DNA from: Bacteroidetes bacterium HGW-Bacteroidetes-7 | GTDB lineage: Bacteria; Bacteroidota; Bacteroidia; Bacteroidales; UBA932 | Assembly: GCA_002842465.1 (NCBI GenBank) | Contig: PHDA01000006.1 | Coordinates: 1-64,000, forward strand | Length of the DNA stretch: 64,000 nucleotides | Direction of reading: 5' to 3' | Part shown: positions 34,670 to 43,830 of the stretch, one piece after another | Numbering within the stretch: the stretch's first letter is position 1 | Layout: each line of letters opens with the position of its first letter | Notes under the pieces: model-generated | The model's input: only the letters and a program-made list of their open reading frames with translations | Told to the model about the DNA's origin: nothing | Databases searched by the model: none | Made by a program: the position numbers and the translations under genes

Positions 34670-35725
34670 ATGGTTGAAAATCTTTTTGAATACGATTCAG
34701 TTTCGTTATGCGATAACGGAGAGGGGTTAAAAATTCTTGATCAGACAAAGTTGCCTAATGAAGAGGTTTTTATCATTTTGCAAAACGAAGAGGACTTCAC
34801 AGATGCAATTTGCTCTCTTAAGGTTAGAGGTGCCCCTGCAATAGGAATAGCAGCAGCATACGCTCTGTTTGTGCTAATGAATAATTCCGGGATAATGAGG
34901 GTTCCCGATTATAGCGCTGAATTCTCAAGAATTAAAAATTTGCTTTTAAATACAAGGCCCACAGCAGTAAATCTTTCTTATTCCCTTAACAGGATGGAGT
35001 TTAGATATAACGAGTGTTTGAAGGACAAGAGCATTACAACAGAGCTGATAAACCAGAAACTGAGAGCAGAGGCAGAGTTAATCAAAAAAGAAGACATTTG
35101 TTCAAATCTTGAGATTGCCAAAAATGCCATAACCCTCTTAAAGCCATCAATGTCAATTCTTACTCACTGCAATGCGGGTCACCTTGCAGTTTCGCGACAT
35201 GGTACTGCGCTTGCTCCTATATATCTTGCAAAATCAAAAGGTTGGAATATTAAAGTTTACGCATGCGAAACCAGACCTTTACTGCAGGGTGCGAGACTAA
35301 CCTCATTTGAGTTAAAGAGAGCAGGAGTTGACGTTACACTTCTATGTGATAATATGGTCAGTTCGCTTATGTCAGAAGGTAAAATTGATGCTGTAATTAC
35401 CGGTTGTGACAGGATAGCACGAAATGGAGACACTGCAAATAAAATAGGCACATCTTCTATTGCTGTTCTAGCTGCATATTATAAAATTCCATTTTATGTT
35501 GCAGGTCCTTCAACAACAATCGATCATTATTCACTTACCGGCGATAGTTTTGTAATTGAACAACGCTCACCTGATGAAGTAACTGAAATGTGGTATTCTA
35601 AGAGGATGGCACCAAAGGACATAAGTGTCTATAACCCTGCTTTTGATGTGACAAAATCACAACTTATTAGTGCCATAATAACAGAAAAGGGCATTTTTAG
35701 ATATCCTTATAATTTTGAAATTTAG
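34670..35725 (+). CDS. mtnA: S-methyl-5-thioribose-1-phosphate isomerase
   Basis: The 351-residue isomerase converts 5-methylthioribose-1-phosphate (and 5-deoxyribose-1-phosphate) to the ribulose form. It keeps RGAPAIG (53-59), the catalytic Cys167 in LTHCNAG and Asp247 in GCDRIARNGDTANKIGT; these are 80 residues apart, as are Cys160 and Asp240 of the Bacillus enzyme. It lies 4 bases after the aldolase gene. As the aldolase gene precedes it, the gene order is not the reaction order. It is the strongest marker for a methylthio/deoxy-ribose pathway here. Confidence 0.92.
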   Translation: MVENLFEYDSVSLCDNGEGLKILDQTKLPNEEVFIILQNEEDFTDAICSLKVRGAPAIGIAAAYALFVLMNNSGIMRVPDYSAEFSRIKNLLLNTRPTAVNLSYSLNRMEFRYNECLKDKSITTELINQKLRAEAELIKKEDICSNLEIAKNAITLLKPSMSILTHCNAGHLAVSRHGTALAPIYLAKSKGWNIKVYACETRPLLQGARLTSFELKRAGVDVTLLCDNMVSSLMSEGKIDAVITGCDRIARNGDTANKIGTSSIAVLAAYYKIPFYVAGPSTTIDHYSLTGDSFVIEQRSPDEVTEMWYSKRMAPKDISVYNPAFDVTKSQLISAIITEKGIFRYPYNFEI

Positions 35726-35729
35726 TTTT

Positions 35730-36341
35730 ATGATAAAAAATATAGTATTTGATCTTGGAGGTGTTCTTGTTCCCCTTAACAGGCAGGAATGTGAGGCGGC
35801 ATTTGGAAATATTGGTTTTAACGATTTCGGTAAAATCTTAAATGAGTACGTTCAGGGAGGGTTTTTTCTCGACTATGAAAAGGGAACTATAACAACAGGT
35901 GAATTCAGAGACATCTTAAGGGGTTATATCGATAATAAAGTAACAAATCATCAGATAGATACAGCAATGGGATCATTTCTCGAAATAATACCTGATGACA
36001 AACTAGAACTACTCATATCACTTAAGAGTAGATTCAAATTGTATATGCTAAGCAACACAAATGAAATTGCTATGAATATTGTCAAACCTTTCTTCAACAA
36101 AGGCAATCTGACAATTAGTGATTATTTTGATAAGCTTTTTCTCTCTTACGAGATGAAAATGGCCAAACCAGACAGTGAAATATTTATTAAAATGGCAGCT
36201 GATGCCTCTCTTGAGGCTTCAGAAACCCTCTTTATTGACGATTCTCCGGCAAATATTCAAACAGCCCGGGAGTTAGGCTTCAAAACACTGCTCTTTAACC
36301 GCGATATGGATTTAAAAACTGAGGTTGAGAAATTGATATGA
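35730..36341 (+). CDS. HAD-superfamily hydrolase (subfamily IA)
   Basis: The 203-residue protein has HAD motifs I (FDLGGVLVPL), II (LSNTNE), III (MKMAKPD) and IV (FIDDSPANI). The position two residues after the nucleophile Asp is Gly instead of the usual Asp, as in YihX-like and epoxide-hydrolase-like members, so phosphatase activity should be tested rather than assumed. It follows mtnA closely and may remove phosphate from a sugar phosphate. The track start at 35715 overlaps mtnA; ATG 35730 (MIKNIVFDLGG) is 4 bases after the mtnA stop. Four-base overlap with the next gene. Confidence 0.82.
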   Translation: MIKNIVFDLGGVLVPLNRQECEAAFGNIGFNDFGKILNEYVQGGFFLDYEKGTITTGEFRDILRGYIDNKVTNHQIDTAMGSFLEIIPDDKLELLISLKSRFKLYMLSNTNEIAMNIVKPFFNKGNLTISDYFDKLFLSYEMKMAKPDSEIFIKMAADASLEASETLFIDDSPANIQTARELGFKTLLFNRDMDLKTEVEKLI

Positions 36342-37132
36342 TAAGATTTATTAGCCTAGCAAGCGGAAGCAGTGGCAATTGTTATTACATTGGAGATGAA
36401 TTTGCCTCTGTTTTAATTGATGCCGGACTAGGACCCAGAACGATAAAGAAGAGATTAGCAGAATATTCAATATCAATTGATTCCATTGATCTTATACTGG
36501 TTACTCATGACCATTCAGACCACGTAAGACATCTTAAAGCAATTGTAGAAAGGTATAACAAGCCCTTTATCTCTACCGCTCCCATAATAAAATCATTAAG
36601 CACACATCCGGTAACTAAGGGTATTAAAAATGGTTTTATCAAAGAGATTGAAAAAGAGGTTCCTTTTTCTTTCAAAGAGATAAATATTACAGCATTCGAA
36701 GTATTTCATGATGCTACCGAAACATTAGGTTATCACATTGATTTTAAAGGGGAAAAATTTACGTTTGTCACCGACATTGGCAGAATAACCCAAAAAGTAA
36801 TTGATTTTTGTAAACTATCACACAATCTAATCATAGAGTCAAATTACGACTGCACGATGCTCGAAAAAGGAGGATATCCACTAATGCTTATTAACCGAAT
36901 AAAAGGGGGCAGAGGTCATCTAAGTAACAAAGAGACAGCCGGAGCACTAAAGCAGATTTATAATCCTGCAATTAAAAACATATATCTGTGCCATCTTAGC
37001 GAAAATAACAACACCCCAAATCTTGCTTACGATGAATCATTCAAATCGCTTTGCGAGATTGGAGTGTCGGTAGGTAAAGATCTCTCATTGGAGTGTCTTC
37101 CCAGGAGAGATCATATCTGTTACTTAGTCTGA
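36338..37132 (+). CDS. MBL-fold metallo-hydrolase (WalJ/YycJ-like)
   Basis: The 264-residue protein has the metallo-beta-lactamase metal motif THDHSDH (about 55-61) and the N-terminal SLASGSSGNCYYIGDE typical of YycJ/WalJ-like hydrolases, plus conserved FVTDIGRIT and a C-terminal LCHLSENNN. Family members are linked to DNA damage and cell-wall stress, but their substrates are not known. Its ATG overlaps the HAD gene stop by 4 bases. Its 3' end overlaps the convergent M14 gene by 13 bases. Confidence 0.88.
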   Translation: MIRFISLASGSSGNCYYIGDEFASVLIDAGLGPRTIKKRLAEYSISIDSIDLILVTHDHSDHVRHLKAIVERYNKPFISTAPIIKSLSTHPVTKGIKNGFIKEIEKEVPFSFKEINITAFEVFHDATETLGYHIDFKGEKFTFVTDIGRITQKVIDFCKLSHNLIIESNYDCTMLEKGGYPLMLINRIKGGRGHLSNKETAGALKQIYNPAIKNIYLCHLSENNNTPNLAYDESFKSLCEIGVSVGKDLSLECLPRRDHICYLV

Positions 37133-39678
37133 ATCATTGCATTAGGCATCAATTCGCGAAAAAATATTGCATTCATGAATAGTCTTGATGTACCAAACCA
37201 ATAGGCTCTGAAATTTGGGTTGTCACTAAAATAGACAGCACCTCTTCCTGTAAGTACAGAGGTCATTCCTTTAACTCTTTCAAGGTTTGAAGCAGATAGA
37301 TAACCACTTACAAGCGGATCTTTGCTGTATTTAACAGGAACAGTAAATAGTGCTGCAGGCTCAGAAATAATTGTTCGCCCTCTTTTAAAAATATACAGAT
37401 TGTCTGAGTTTACGCCATATAAAAGTGGATTTCCCCTATCTATATCGGCTTTAAGAATAACACCGTTAATATTTGTATTTCCTCTATTATACCTGCTGTC
37501 AATGTAATTGGTTTGAGCAGACACACCTCTTTGATCGGCGATCTCTTTAATATCAGATATGCCAATTTCGTTTAGTGTTATATATGACTGGTCTATTGCC
37601 ACAAATCTATTTCCTGTCATTTGAGACCAGCTTTTGAGTTTGTCATTTACATCTTTGGGAAATCTGTAGTTACCATTGATTATTATTGTGTTGTATGCTG
37701 CAAGATCCAAGTCGGATAACATAGCCGCATCTATTAATGATGCAGGAATATTATATTTCTGATCGAGCAGATGCCACAACTCACCAATTGAAGAGTAGGA
37801 GGCACCTCTTCCAACTATAATTGCAATTTTAGGCAATGTAACTCTTTGAAAATGTGAGCTTCCAAGATCGAATTCAACCCCCATGCTGGTGTGCACCGCT
37901 AACATTTTTACACAACCTTGATTATTAAGTTCAACTATCTGTTTGTGAATAATATCCGGGCTTTGCTCTTGTTCTCTGACCGGGATAAATATTGTGCCGT
38001 AATCAAAAAAGTGTTTAACGCCATCCTTTTCAAATGTAAATGGCATATCTGCCACTTTTAGCTTTATGCCCTTTTTTTGAAGAGAGTACATGAGGTTATA
38101 AGAACCCAAGTCTTTAAGTTCGAAAAGGTAGCCAACTTTGCCAAGTTCCGGTTCAGAATAGTTATTTCCGTTAATCTTCTCCACTTTACTGCCAATAAGC
38201 CCTGCCGTGGCTGAAATTGGTTGGTAGTTGAGGTTCATTGCAAGAGGAAGAGTCCATGCAGTAATATCATAAAAGGTTGTATCTACATAATGAGTTAGCT
38301 TATCAAAAAGCGTTCTGATAATACGATACTCTTTCTGCTCAAGAGGCAATATATAGCTTGTGGATTCTTCGAACTTCCTACCATTTACAGTAACATCTTT
38401 AGCAAGAGCGTATATGTCAATTCTGTGGACTGAGAGAATATGCAACAACTCTCTCATGAGACTCTTGTCACCATTGCTGTTTATAACATAACCTTTTGTA
38501 AGCCCTTTTGAGGCCATATTTGAAGCCTCTCTATAGGCCTCCATCTTGTATTTGTTAAGCTCAATCCGTTTATCTATGCCTGCTTTTATTGCCGAATAGG
38601 AGCACATAGCCTGGTATCTTACAATGTCAGGAAATTTAACGGTTACGCCATTAACAACTTGATGATGGCCTCTTGATGATGGCATCTCATAAAGTATACC
38701 TATAGCACCCAGAAGATCGGGGTACGAAGCCCCCTTACCGGGATAAAAATTGTCATATACCTCTTTGGTGAAAAAGAGAGACCCATCGCTTGTAATAGCA
38801 TCGGCATGATAAAGGGCAATATCCTCAGTTAGTTTACGATTTCCGGCAGGAACAATTTCGTTGACGCTCCCTTTCATCCCTGGAGAGAAGTAGGGGCTGC
38901 TGGTGCTTCCCTGCTCATGATAATCACTCACCAAAACCGGATGCCAGTCATGGAAGAGTTTCATTCTGTTATATGTCTCGGGGTGCTGACCCAAAAGCCA
39001 GTCCCTGTTAAGATCAAACCAATAGTGGTTGGACCTGCTGCTTGGTGCCTGCTCTCTGAATTCTCTGGAAAACTGATCTGTCACTCCCGAGTAGCTTCTG
39101 GCAGAGTTTACCCAATTAGCAAACCTCTGAATTCCATCGGGATTCTGAGCAGGTTGGATTATTATTACAGACTCTTTTAGAATTTTTTCTATCTCTGCAC
39201 CCTCTGCGGCTGCAAGGTAATAAGCTACTGCAAGAGATGCATTTACACCACTTGCCTCATTTCCGTGAACACTGTAACCGAACCATAAAACCGCAGGCAT
39301 ATCATTGAGGTTAAGTGTAGAAGATTTTGCCGGATCTGTTAGTAAAAGTTGGTTTTTTTGAATGTCATCAATTTTGGCAATATTATCTATAGAACTAATA
39401 ACCAAGAAAATAAGTGGTCTGTTTTCGTAAGTTACACCAATCTCTTTTGCAATAATTCTGGGAGATTTTATGGCAAGTTCTCTCATATAAAAGAGTAACT
39501 GATCATGACTTACATGATGCTCTCCAGGGTTGAATCCAAGAAACTGTTTTGGTGTAGGTATTTCAGGATTAAGTGTATAGTCCCCTTCGGGAAGGAAATA
39601 ATTTAATTCTTGTGAATAGGCTGTTATCTGCACACACATTGCAAACAACACAACCATAATGTGTTTTATCTTAGACAT
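37120..39678 (-). CDS. M14-family zinc carboxypeptidase, exported
   Basis: The 852-residue protein has a signal peptide (about 1-22, ending YSQE). The M14 zinc ligands appear as HGNEASG (His and Glu) and, later, SDYHEQGS. NPDGIQRF and FDLNRDW are typical of the large Bacteroidota M14 group. The C-terminal half (about 420-850) is a long beta-rich region of unknown role. Such proteins trim peptides in the periplasm or outside. It is the last of four close minus-strand genes after pckA, cyclophilin and M2-like peptidase. No lipobox is seen. Confidence 0.85.
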   Translation of the reverse strand: MSKIKHIMVVLFAMCVQITAYSQELNYFLPEGDYTLNPEIPTPKQFLGFNPGEHHVSHDQLLFYMRELAIKSPRIIAKEIGVTYENRPLIFLVISSIDNIAKIDDIQKNQLLLTDPAKSSTLNLNDMPAVLWFGYSVHGNEASGVNASLAVAYYLAAAEGAEIEKILKESVIIIQPAQNPDGIQRFANWVNSARSYSGVTDQFSREFREQAPSSRSNHYWFDLNRDWLLGQHPETYNRMKLFHDWHPVLVSDYHEQGSTSSPYFSPGMKGSVNEIVPAGNRKLTEDIALYHADAITSDGSLFFTKEVYDNFYPGKGASYPDLLGAIGILYEMPSSRGHHQVVNGVTVKFPDIVRYQAMCSYSAIKAGIDKRIELNKYKMEAYREASNMASKGLTKGYVINSNGDKSLMRELLHILSVHRIDIYALAKDVTVNGRKFEESTSYILPLEQKEYRIIRTLFDKLTHYVDTTFYDITAWTLPLAMNLNYQPISATAGLIGSKVEKINGNNYSEPELGKVGYLFELKDLGSYNLMYSLQKKGIKLKVADMPFTFEKDGVKHFFDYGTIFIPVREQEQSPDIIHKQIVELNNQGCVKMLAVHTSMGVEFDLGSSHFQRVTLPKIAIIVGRGASYSSIGELWHLLDQKYNIPASLIDAAMLSDLDLAAYNTIIINGNYRFPKDVNDKLKSWSQMTGNRFVAIDQSYITLNEIGISDIKEIADQRGVSAQTNYIDSRYNRGNTNINGVILKADIDRGNPLLYGVNSDNLYIFKRGRTIISEPAALFTVPVKYSKDPLVSGYLSASNLERVKGMTSVLTGRGAVYFSDNPNFRAYWFGTSRLFMNAIFFRELMPNAMIQTK

Positions 39679-39689
39679 ATAATAGTTTA

Positions 39690-41357
39690 TTAATCTACAA
39701 ACTGACTTGCATAATATTTGGGTGTAAGCTTCTCACCTGTAGCTGCTTCTATCATATCATTCCACTTAAGCTTCATGCCTGTTTCGAAAACCTTCTCCCT
39801 GATCCAGTTCCCAACTTCTTTATTTGCGATGTATGAGTCGCTCTTAATGTTTCCTGATTTTGTAATGTTATTTACAATATAGTAATGGAACTGTGATGCT
39901 AAAAGCTCACCCAGTTGGTAGTTGTGATAGTAGCAAGGATACAATGCCACGTGTATTTTTGTAGCCCAGTCAGGTTCGTTTCTGCCTTCTGGTTTTGTCA
40001 ACATCTGGTATTTAGAAACCAATGTCCACCATAGCTCGTTAAGATCTTGGCTTGGATTTGAATACATCTCTTTTTCAAAGCGATACATAACCTGAACCCA
40101 CCTACTGAAAACAAGTTGCTGCAAACGTGATGATTTGTGACAATCATCCATTATCTTCTCCATTTCAGAGAGAGGTAATTCAAGCATTTGAGCCATCCAC
40201 TCAGGGTTTCTTGAGAGCCTTCCAAAAAGCATGGCCACAGCCTCAGTTGTAAATGAGTGCGCAGCCTCTCTTAAAAAATATGGGTTAGCAGGATTATCAT
40301 GTCCCTGAGCATAAACAGCATGACCAAATTCATGGAGCATAGTACCCATCCACGGTTCGTTATCTCTAATGTTGCACAATACTCTTACATCACCTTCTGA
40401 ATCAATATCAATGCAGTACGCATGCTGATTTTTGCCAGGTTTTTCATAAAGATCGCTATTAGCCATAATTTGCTCAACATCCAGGCCGATACCTAAAAAA
40501 TAAGATTTTGTAAGCTCCTCAAGATTTTTACCAGAGTAGTATTTGTCAAGTTCAACGGGGTAAAGCTGTGGTGATTCCTGGAAAAATCTGCCCTGATAGT
40601 GCCATGGCATAAGTTTCTCCTTTTCTGTTTTGTATCTTTTTGAAAAGTGGCTGTCCATCTCATCTTTAAGCTGTGCAAATGCATCTTTAGTAAGCAAATC
40701 AAGTTCATCAAATAATTCAGAAACCTCATTTGGATTTTGCCCTGAGAGTTCAAGACTCATGGAGTGATAGTTGTCGAATCCCAAAGAGATGGCTACCATA
40801 TTCCTCAACTTTACAAGTTCAATAATATCCTTTTCAACTGTAGGGCCTATCTTTTTATGAGCCATCCAGGCCTCTTTAAGGTCATTGTTGTTTAGTGAGG
40901 TCTGAAGGATGTTTTCAACTTGATTATCAGAAATGTCAGAACCCTTGTAATTGGCCCTGAAAGTGGCATATTTTTGCTCAAGTGCAGATGAGCGTTGAAT
41001 AATATCGTTTAATAAAGATGTATCCGTTTGATTGCCGAGAAATCTGTTGTAAACAACCTCAAGTTCTCTAATTAGCAACGGATCTTTGATTTTATTGCTC
41101 TCGAATATACGTTTCAGTTTTGCAAATAGCTCCCTGTCTGAGTAAACCTTTACTATCTGCATGTTTGCAGCAGAATACTTATCAAACTCAACAGGATCTC
41201 CTGTAATTGTACCATTCCAGTAGGCTAGTGCGGCCTCTTTATTGAGAGGTCTTACCTGCTCCTCAATACCGTTAATTATGTTTTTAAGTTCCATCTCTTT
41301 TTGTTTTGTGCATCCGATAAGCACCAGCACAGTGGTTATAATTAGTAAGTTTTTCAT
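39690..41357 (-). CDS. M2/M3-like peptidyl-dipeptidase lipoprotein
   Basis: The 555-residue protein has a lipoprotein signal (VLVLIGCTKQ, Cys at about 16) and the gluzincin motif HEFGHAVYAQGH at about 342, with a downstream Glu (FTTEAVAM) as third ligand. Overall it resembles peptidyl-dipeptidase A (M2, ACE-like) rather than the longer M3 oligopeptidases. It should remove dipeptides from peptide C-termini in the periplasm. It lies 11 bases before the M14 gene and 9 bases after a cyclophilin gene, so the group may be one operon. Confidence 0.82.
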   Translation of the reverse strand: MKNLLIITTVLVLIGCTKQKEMELKNIINGIEEQVRPLNKEAALAYWNGTITGDPVEFDKYSAANMQIVKVYSDRELFAKLKRIFESNKIKDPLLIRELEVVYNRFLGNQTDTSLLNDIIQRSSALEQKYATFRANYKGSDISDNQVENILQTSLNNNDLKEAWMAHKKIGPTVEKDIIELVKLRNMVAISLGFDNYHSMSLELSGQNPNEVSELFDELDLLTKDAFAQLKDEMDSHFSKRYKTEKEKLMPWHYQGRFFQESPQLYPVELDKYYSGKNLEELTKSYFLGIGLDVEQIMANSDLYEKPGKNQHAYCIDIDSEGDVRVLCNIRDNEPWMGTMLHEFGHAVYAQGHDNPANPYFLREAAHSFTTEAVAMLFGRLSRNPEWMAQMLELPLSEMEKIMDDCHKSSRLQQLVFSRWVQVMYRFEKEMYSNPSQDLNELWWTLVSKYQMLTKPEGRNEPDWATKIHVALYPCYYHNYQLGELLASQFHYYIVNNITKSGNIKSDSYIANKEVGNWIREKVFETGMKLKWNDMIEAATGEKLTPKYYASQFVD

Positions 41358-41366
41358 ATTGTAGTT

Positions 41367-42116
41367 TTATTTAAGTTTTCGGGATTTTTTGACCTTTACT
41401 GACAAGATTATCACATCTGTAACCGGTCTGTCATTCGAGTCTGTAGGAAATGCCGAAATCTTATCAACAACTTCGTATCCGCTTACAACCTCTCCAAAGA
41501 CAGTATATTGTGTGTCCAGGTGTGGAGTACCACCAATTGTTTTATAAATCTTTTTCCATTCATCAGGAATTATGTGTTTTTCGTGAATGTTGTTGGCAAC
41601 ATTTCGGGTATTAATTCGATTTTCTACAGTTATAAGACCTTCATCATCAAATACCTTTCCCTTCACAATGTAAAATTGAGACCCTGAAGACTTTCGTTCA
41701 GGATTGACACTGTCTCCCTCCCTTGCCGAAGCTACAACACCTCTTTTATGGTATAGTCCGGGAACTATCTCCGCAGGAAGATCGTAGCCGGGGCCCCCGT
41801 TTCCGTAAAGCTTACCGGATTCTTTTGCCTTTGATTCCGGATCACCCCCCTGAATCATAAAATTATCAATAACCCTGTGGAAAAGAATGCCGTCAAAGAA
41901 CCGCCCTTTTGCAAGTTTAACGAAATTATCTCGGTGTAAAGGGGTTTGATTGTAAAGACGAAGTGTTATTTCACCTACATTTGTGTTAAGTGTAATATAG
42001 CTGTGCTTTTCTCTCTTTGCCAGCAGATTAGTACCGGTCGTAATGAGAAACAAAATAATAAAAGCAACCCGTATCAAGGCATTAGCTGATACGGATTTTA
42101 AAAAAATAATTTTCAT
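41367..42116 (-). CDS. Peptidyl-prolyl cis-trans isomerase, cyclophilin type, exported
   Basis: The 249-residue protein has an N-terminal hydrophobic segment (about 10-32, IRVAFIILFLITTGTNLLA) and a cyclophilin domain with FHRVIDNFMIQGGDPESK, SGSQFYIVKG and DTQYTVFGEVVSGYEVV. It assists folding of exported proteins. The Phe-His-Arg and Gln residues of the active site are present. The gene overlaps nothing and lies 14 bases after pckA. Confidence 0.92.
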   Translation of the reverse strand: MKIIFLKSVSANALIRVAFIILFLITTGTNLLAKREKHSYITLNTNVGEITLRLYNQTPLHRDNFVKLAKGRFFDGILFHRVIDNFMIQGGDPESKAKESGKLYGNGGPGYDLPAEIVPGLYHKRGVVASAREGDSVNPERKSSGSQFYIVKGKVFDDEGLITVENRINTRNVANNIHEKHIIPDEWKKIYKTIGGTPHLDTQYTVFGEVVSGYEVVDKISAFPTDSNDRPVTDVIILSVKVKKSRKLK

Positions 42117-42130
42117 TTTTAGAAGTAATA

Positions 42131-43723
42131 TTATAACTGAGGCCCCGAATGTTTAAGAGCTTCAGCAGCGGGATTATCACAATACTGTTCAAAGTTAGCA
42201 ATATATTTTGCTGCAAGAGATTTTGCCTTTATTTCCCACTCATTTTTGTCCTGATATGTATCCCTTGGATCAAGAATCCCTTGTGATACATTATTTAAAA
42301 ACTGAGGTATTGTAAGGTTCAATATAGGTATATGTCTCGTATTTGCACTCTCAATTGAGCCGTCCAGTATTGCATCTATGATTGCGCGGGTATCTTTAAT
42401 AGAGATTCTTTTTCCGGTGCCGTTCCATCCTGTGTTTACAAGATATGCCTTTGCCCCGTGCTGTTCCATTTTATTGGCGAGTATGCTTGCATAAATGGTT
42501 GGGTGAAGTGTAAGAAATGCCTCCCCGAATGCAGGTGAAAATGATGGAACCGGTTCGGTAATTCCCCTTTCAGTTCCAGCAATTTTCGAGGTAAAACCGC
42601 TCAAAAAATGGTATTGCGCCTGATTTCTGTCAAGTATTGAAACCGGAGGCAAAACTCCAAAAGCATCAGCTGAAAGGTAAATCACCTTTTTTGCATGACC
42701 TGCTTTTGATGGAAGCACAATTTTATTAATATGGAAAATGGGGTAGGAGACCCTTGTATTTTCTGTAATAGAGCCATCTGAAAAATCTATATTACCCTCA
42801 TTATCAATTACTACATTTTCAAGGAGAGCATCCCTTTTAATGGCTTTCCAAATATCCGGTTCATTCTCTTTGCTTAGATTAATGGTTTTGGCGTAACAAC
42901 CACCTTCAAAATTGAATACCCCTTCATTATCCCAGCCGTGTTCGTCATCTCCAATCAAATATCTCTTAGGATCGGCAGACAGAGTAGTTTTGCCAGTGCC
43001 GGAAAGTCCGAAAAATACTGCTACATCTCCCTTTTTTCCAACATTGGCCGAGCAGTGCATTGATGCAATACCTTTAAGTGGTAAATAGTAATTCATAATC
43101 GAAAAGATGCCCTTTTTCATTTCACCACCATACCACGAACCTCCAATTACCTGAATTTTCTCTGTCAGATTAAACAGTACAAAAACCTCTGAGTGAAGGT
43201 TGTGCTCTTTCCATTTAGGATTTGTTGCCTTTGATGCGTTTATTGAGACAAAATCAGGTTCGCCAAAATTGTCCAATTCGTATTTTGTAGGCCTGATGAA
43301 CATATTTGTCACAAAGTGAGCCTGCCATGCCACCTCCATTATAAACCTCACCTTTATACGTGTCTCTTCATTTGTGCCGCAAAATGTATCTACTACATAT
43401 AGGCACTCTTTGTCAGAGAGTTGCTCTCTGGCTATCTCCAGACACTCATCCCATACCTCTTTATCAACCGGTTTGTTTATATTGCCATCCCACCAAATTG
43501 TCTTTTCTGTTGTACTGTCTTTAAGAATATATCTGTCTTTTGGAGAGCGGCCGGTGAATATGCCTGTTTTGACGGCAACTGCTCCGGTTTTTGTTAAAAT
43601 ACCTTTTTCAAAGCCTTGATTATTCTCTGACATTTCTGCCTGATAAAGTTTTTCATAAGATGGATTATGAATTATTTTTCCGATATTTCGGATACCATAA
43701 ATTGAGAGGTCAATGTGTAACAT
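42131..43723 (-). CDS. pckA: Phosphoenolpyruvate carboxykinase (ATP)
   Basis: The 530-residue enzyme interconverts oxaloacetate and phosphoenolpyruvate with ATP/ADP. The P-loop [14 protein letters not shown], the metal/kinase-2 segment [21 protein letters not shown] and TGRSPKDRY are complete and the length is normal. In anaerobic Bacteroidota it often runs toward oxaloacetate to conserve energy; direction here is inference. It heads a four-gene minus-strand group. Confidence 0.96.
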   Translation of the reverse strand: MLHIDLSIYGIRNIGKIIHNPSYEKLYQAEMSENNQGFEKGILTKTGAVAVKTGIFTGRSPKDRYILKDSTTEKTIWWDGNINKPVDKEVWDECLEIAREQLSDKECLYVVDTFCGTNEETRIKVRFIMEVAWQAHFVTNMFIRPTKYELDNFGEPDFVSINASKATNPKWKEHNLHSEVFVLFNLTEKIQVIGGSWYGGEMKKGIFSIMNYYLPLKGIASMHCSANVGKKGDVAVFFGLSGTGKTTLSADPKRYLIGDDEHGWDNEGVFNFEGGCYAKTINLSKENEPDIWKAIKRDALLENVVIDNEGNIDFSDGSITENTRVSYPIFHINKIVLPSKAGHAKKVIYLSADAFGVLPPVSILDRNQAQYHFLSGFTSKIAGTERGITEPVPSFSPAFGEAFLTLHPTIYASILANKMEQHGAKAYLVNTGWNGTGKRISIKDTRAIIDAILDGSIESANTRHIPILNLTIPQFLNNVSQGILDPRDTYQDKNEWEIKAKSLAAKYIANFEQYCDNPAAEALKHSGPQL

Positions 43724-43815
43724 AAAGTTGTTTAAGTTGTGGTTAGTTTGGGTTGAAGTAGTAAATCATAACGAATTTAAGTAAAAATCTTCACAAAACA
43801 GAATATAAATATTAC

Positions 43816-43823
43816 TATTTTTG
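43816..43823 (+). promoter_or_regulatory. -7 element very close to recQ start
   Basis: TATTTTTG fits TAnnTTTG and ends only 7 bases before ATG 43831. If used, the mRNA would be almost leaderless, or translation would start at the second ATG (43840). No -33 element is visible. Confidence 0.4.
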
Positions 43824-43830
43824 CTAATTA

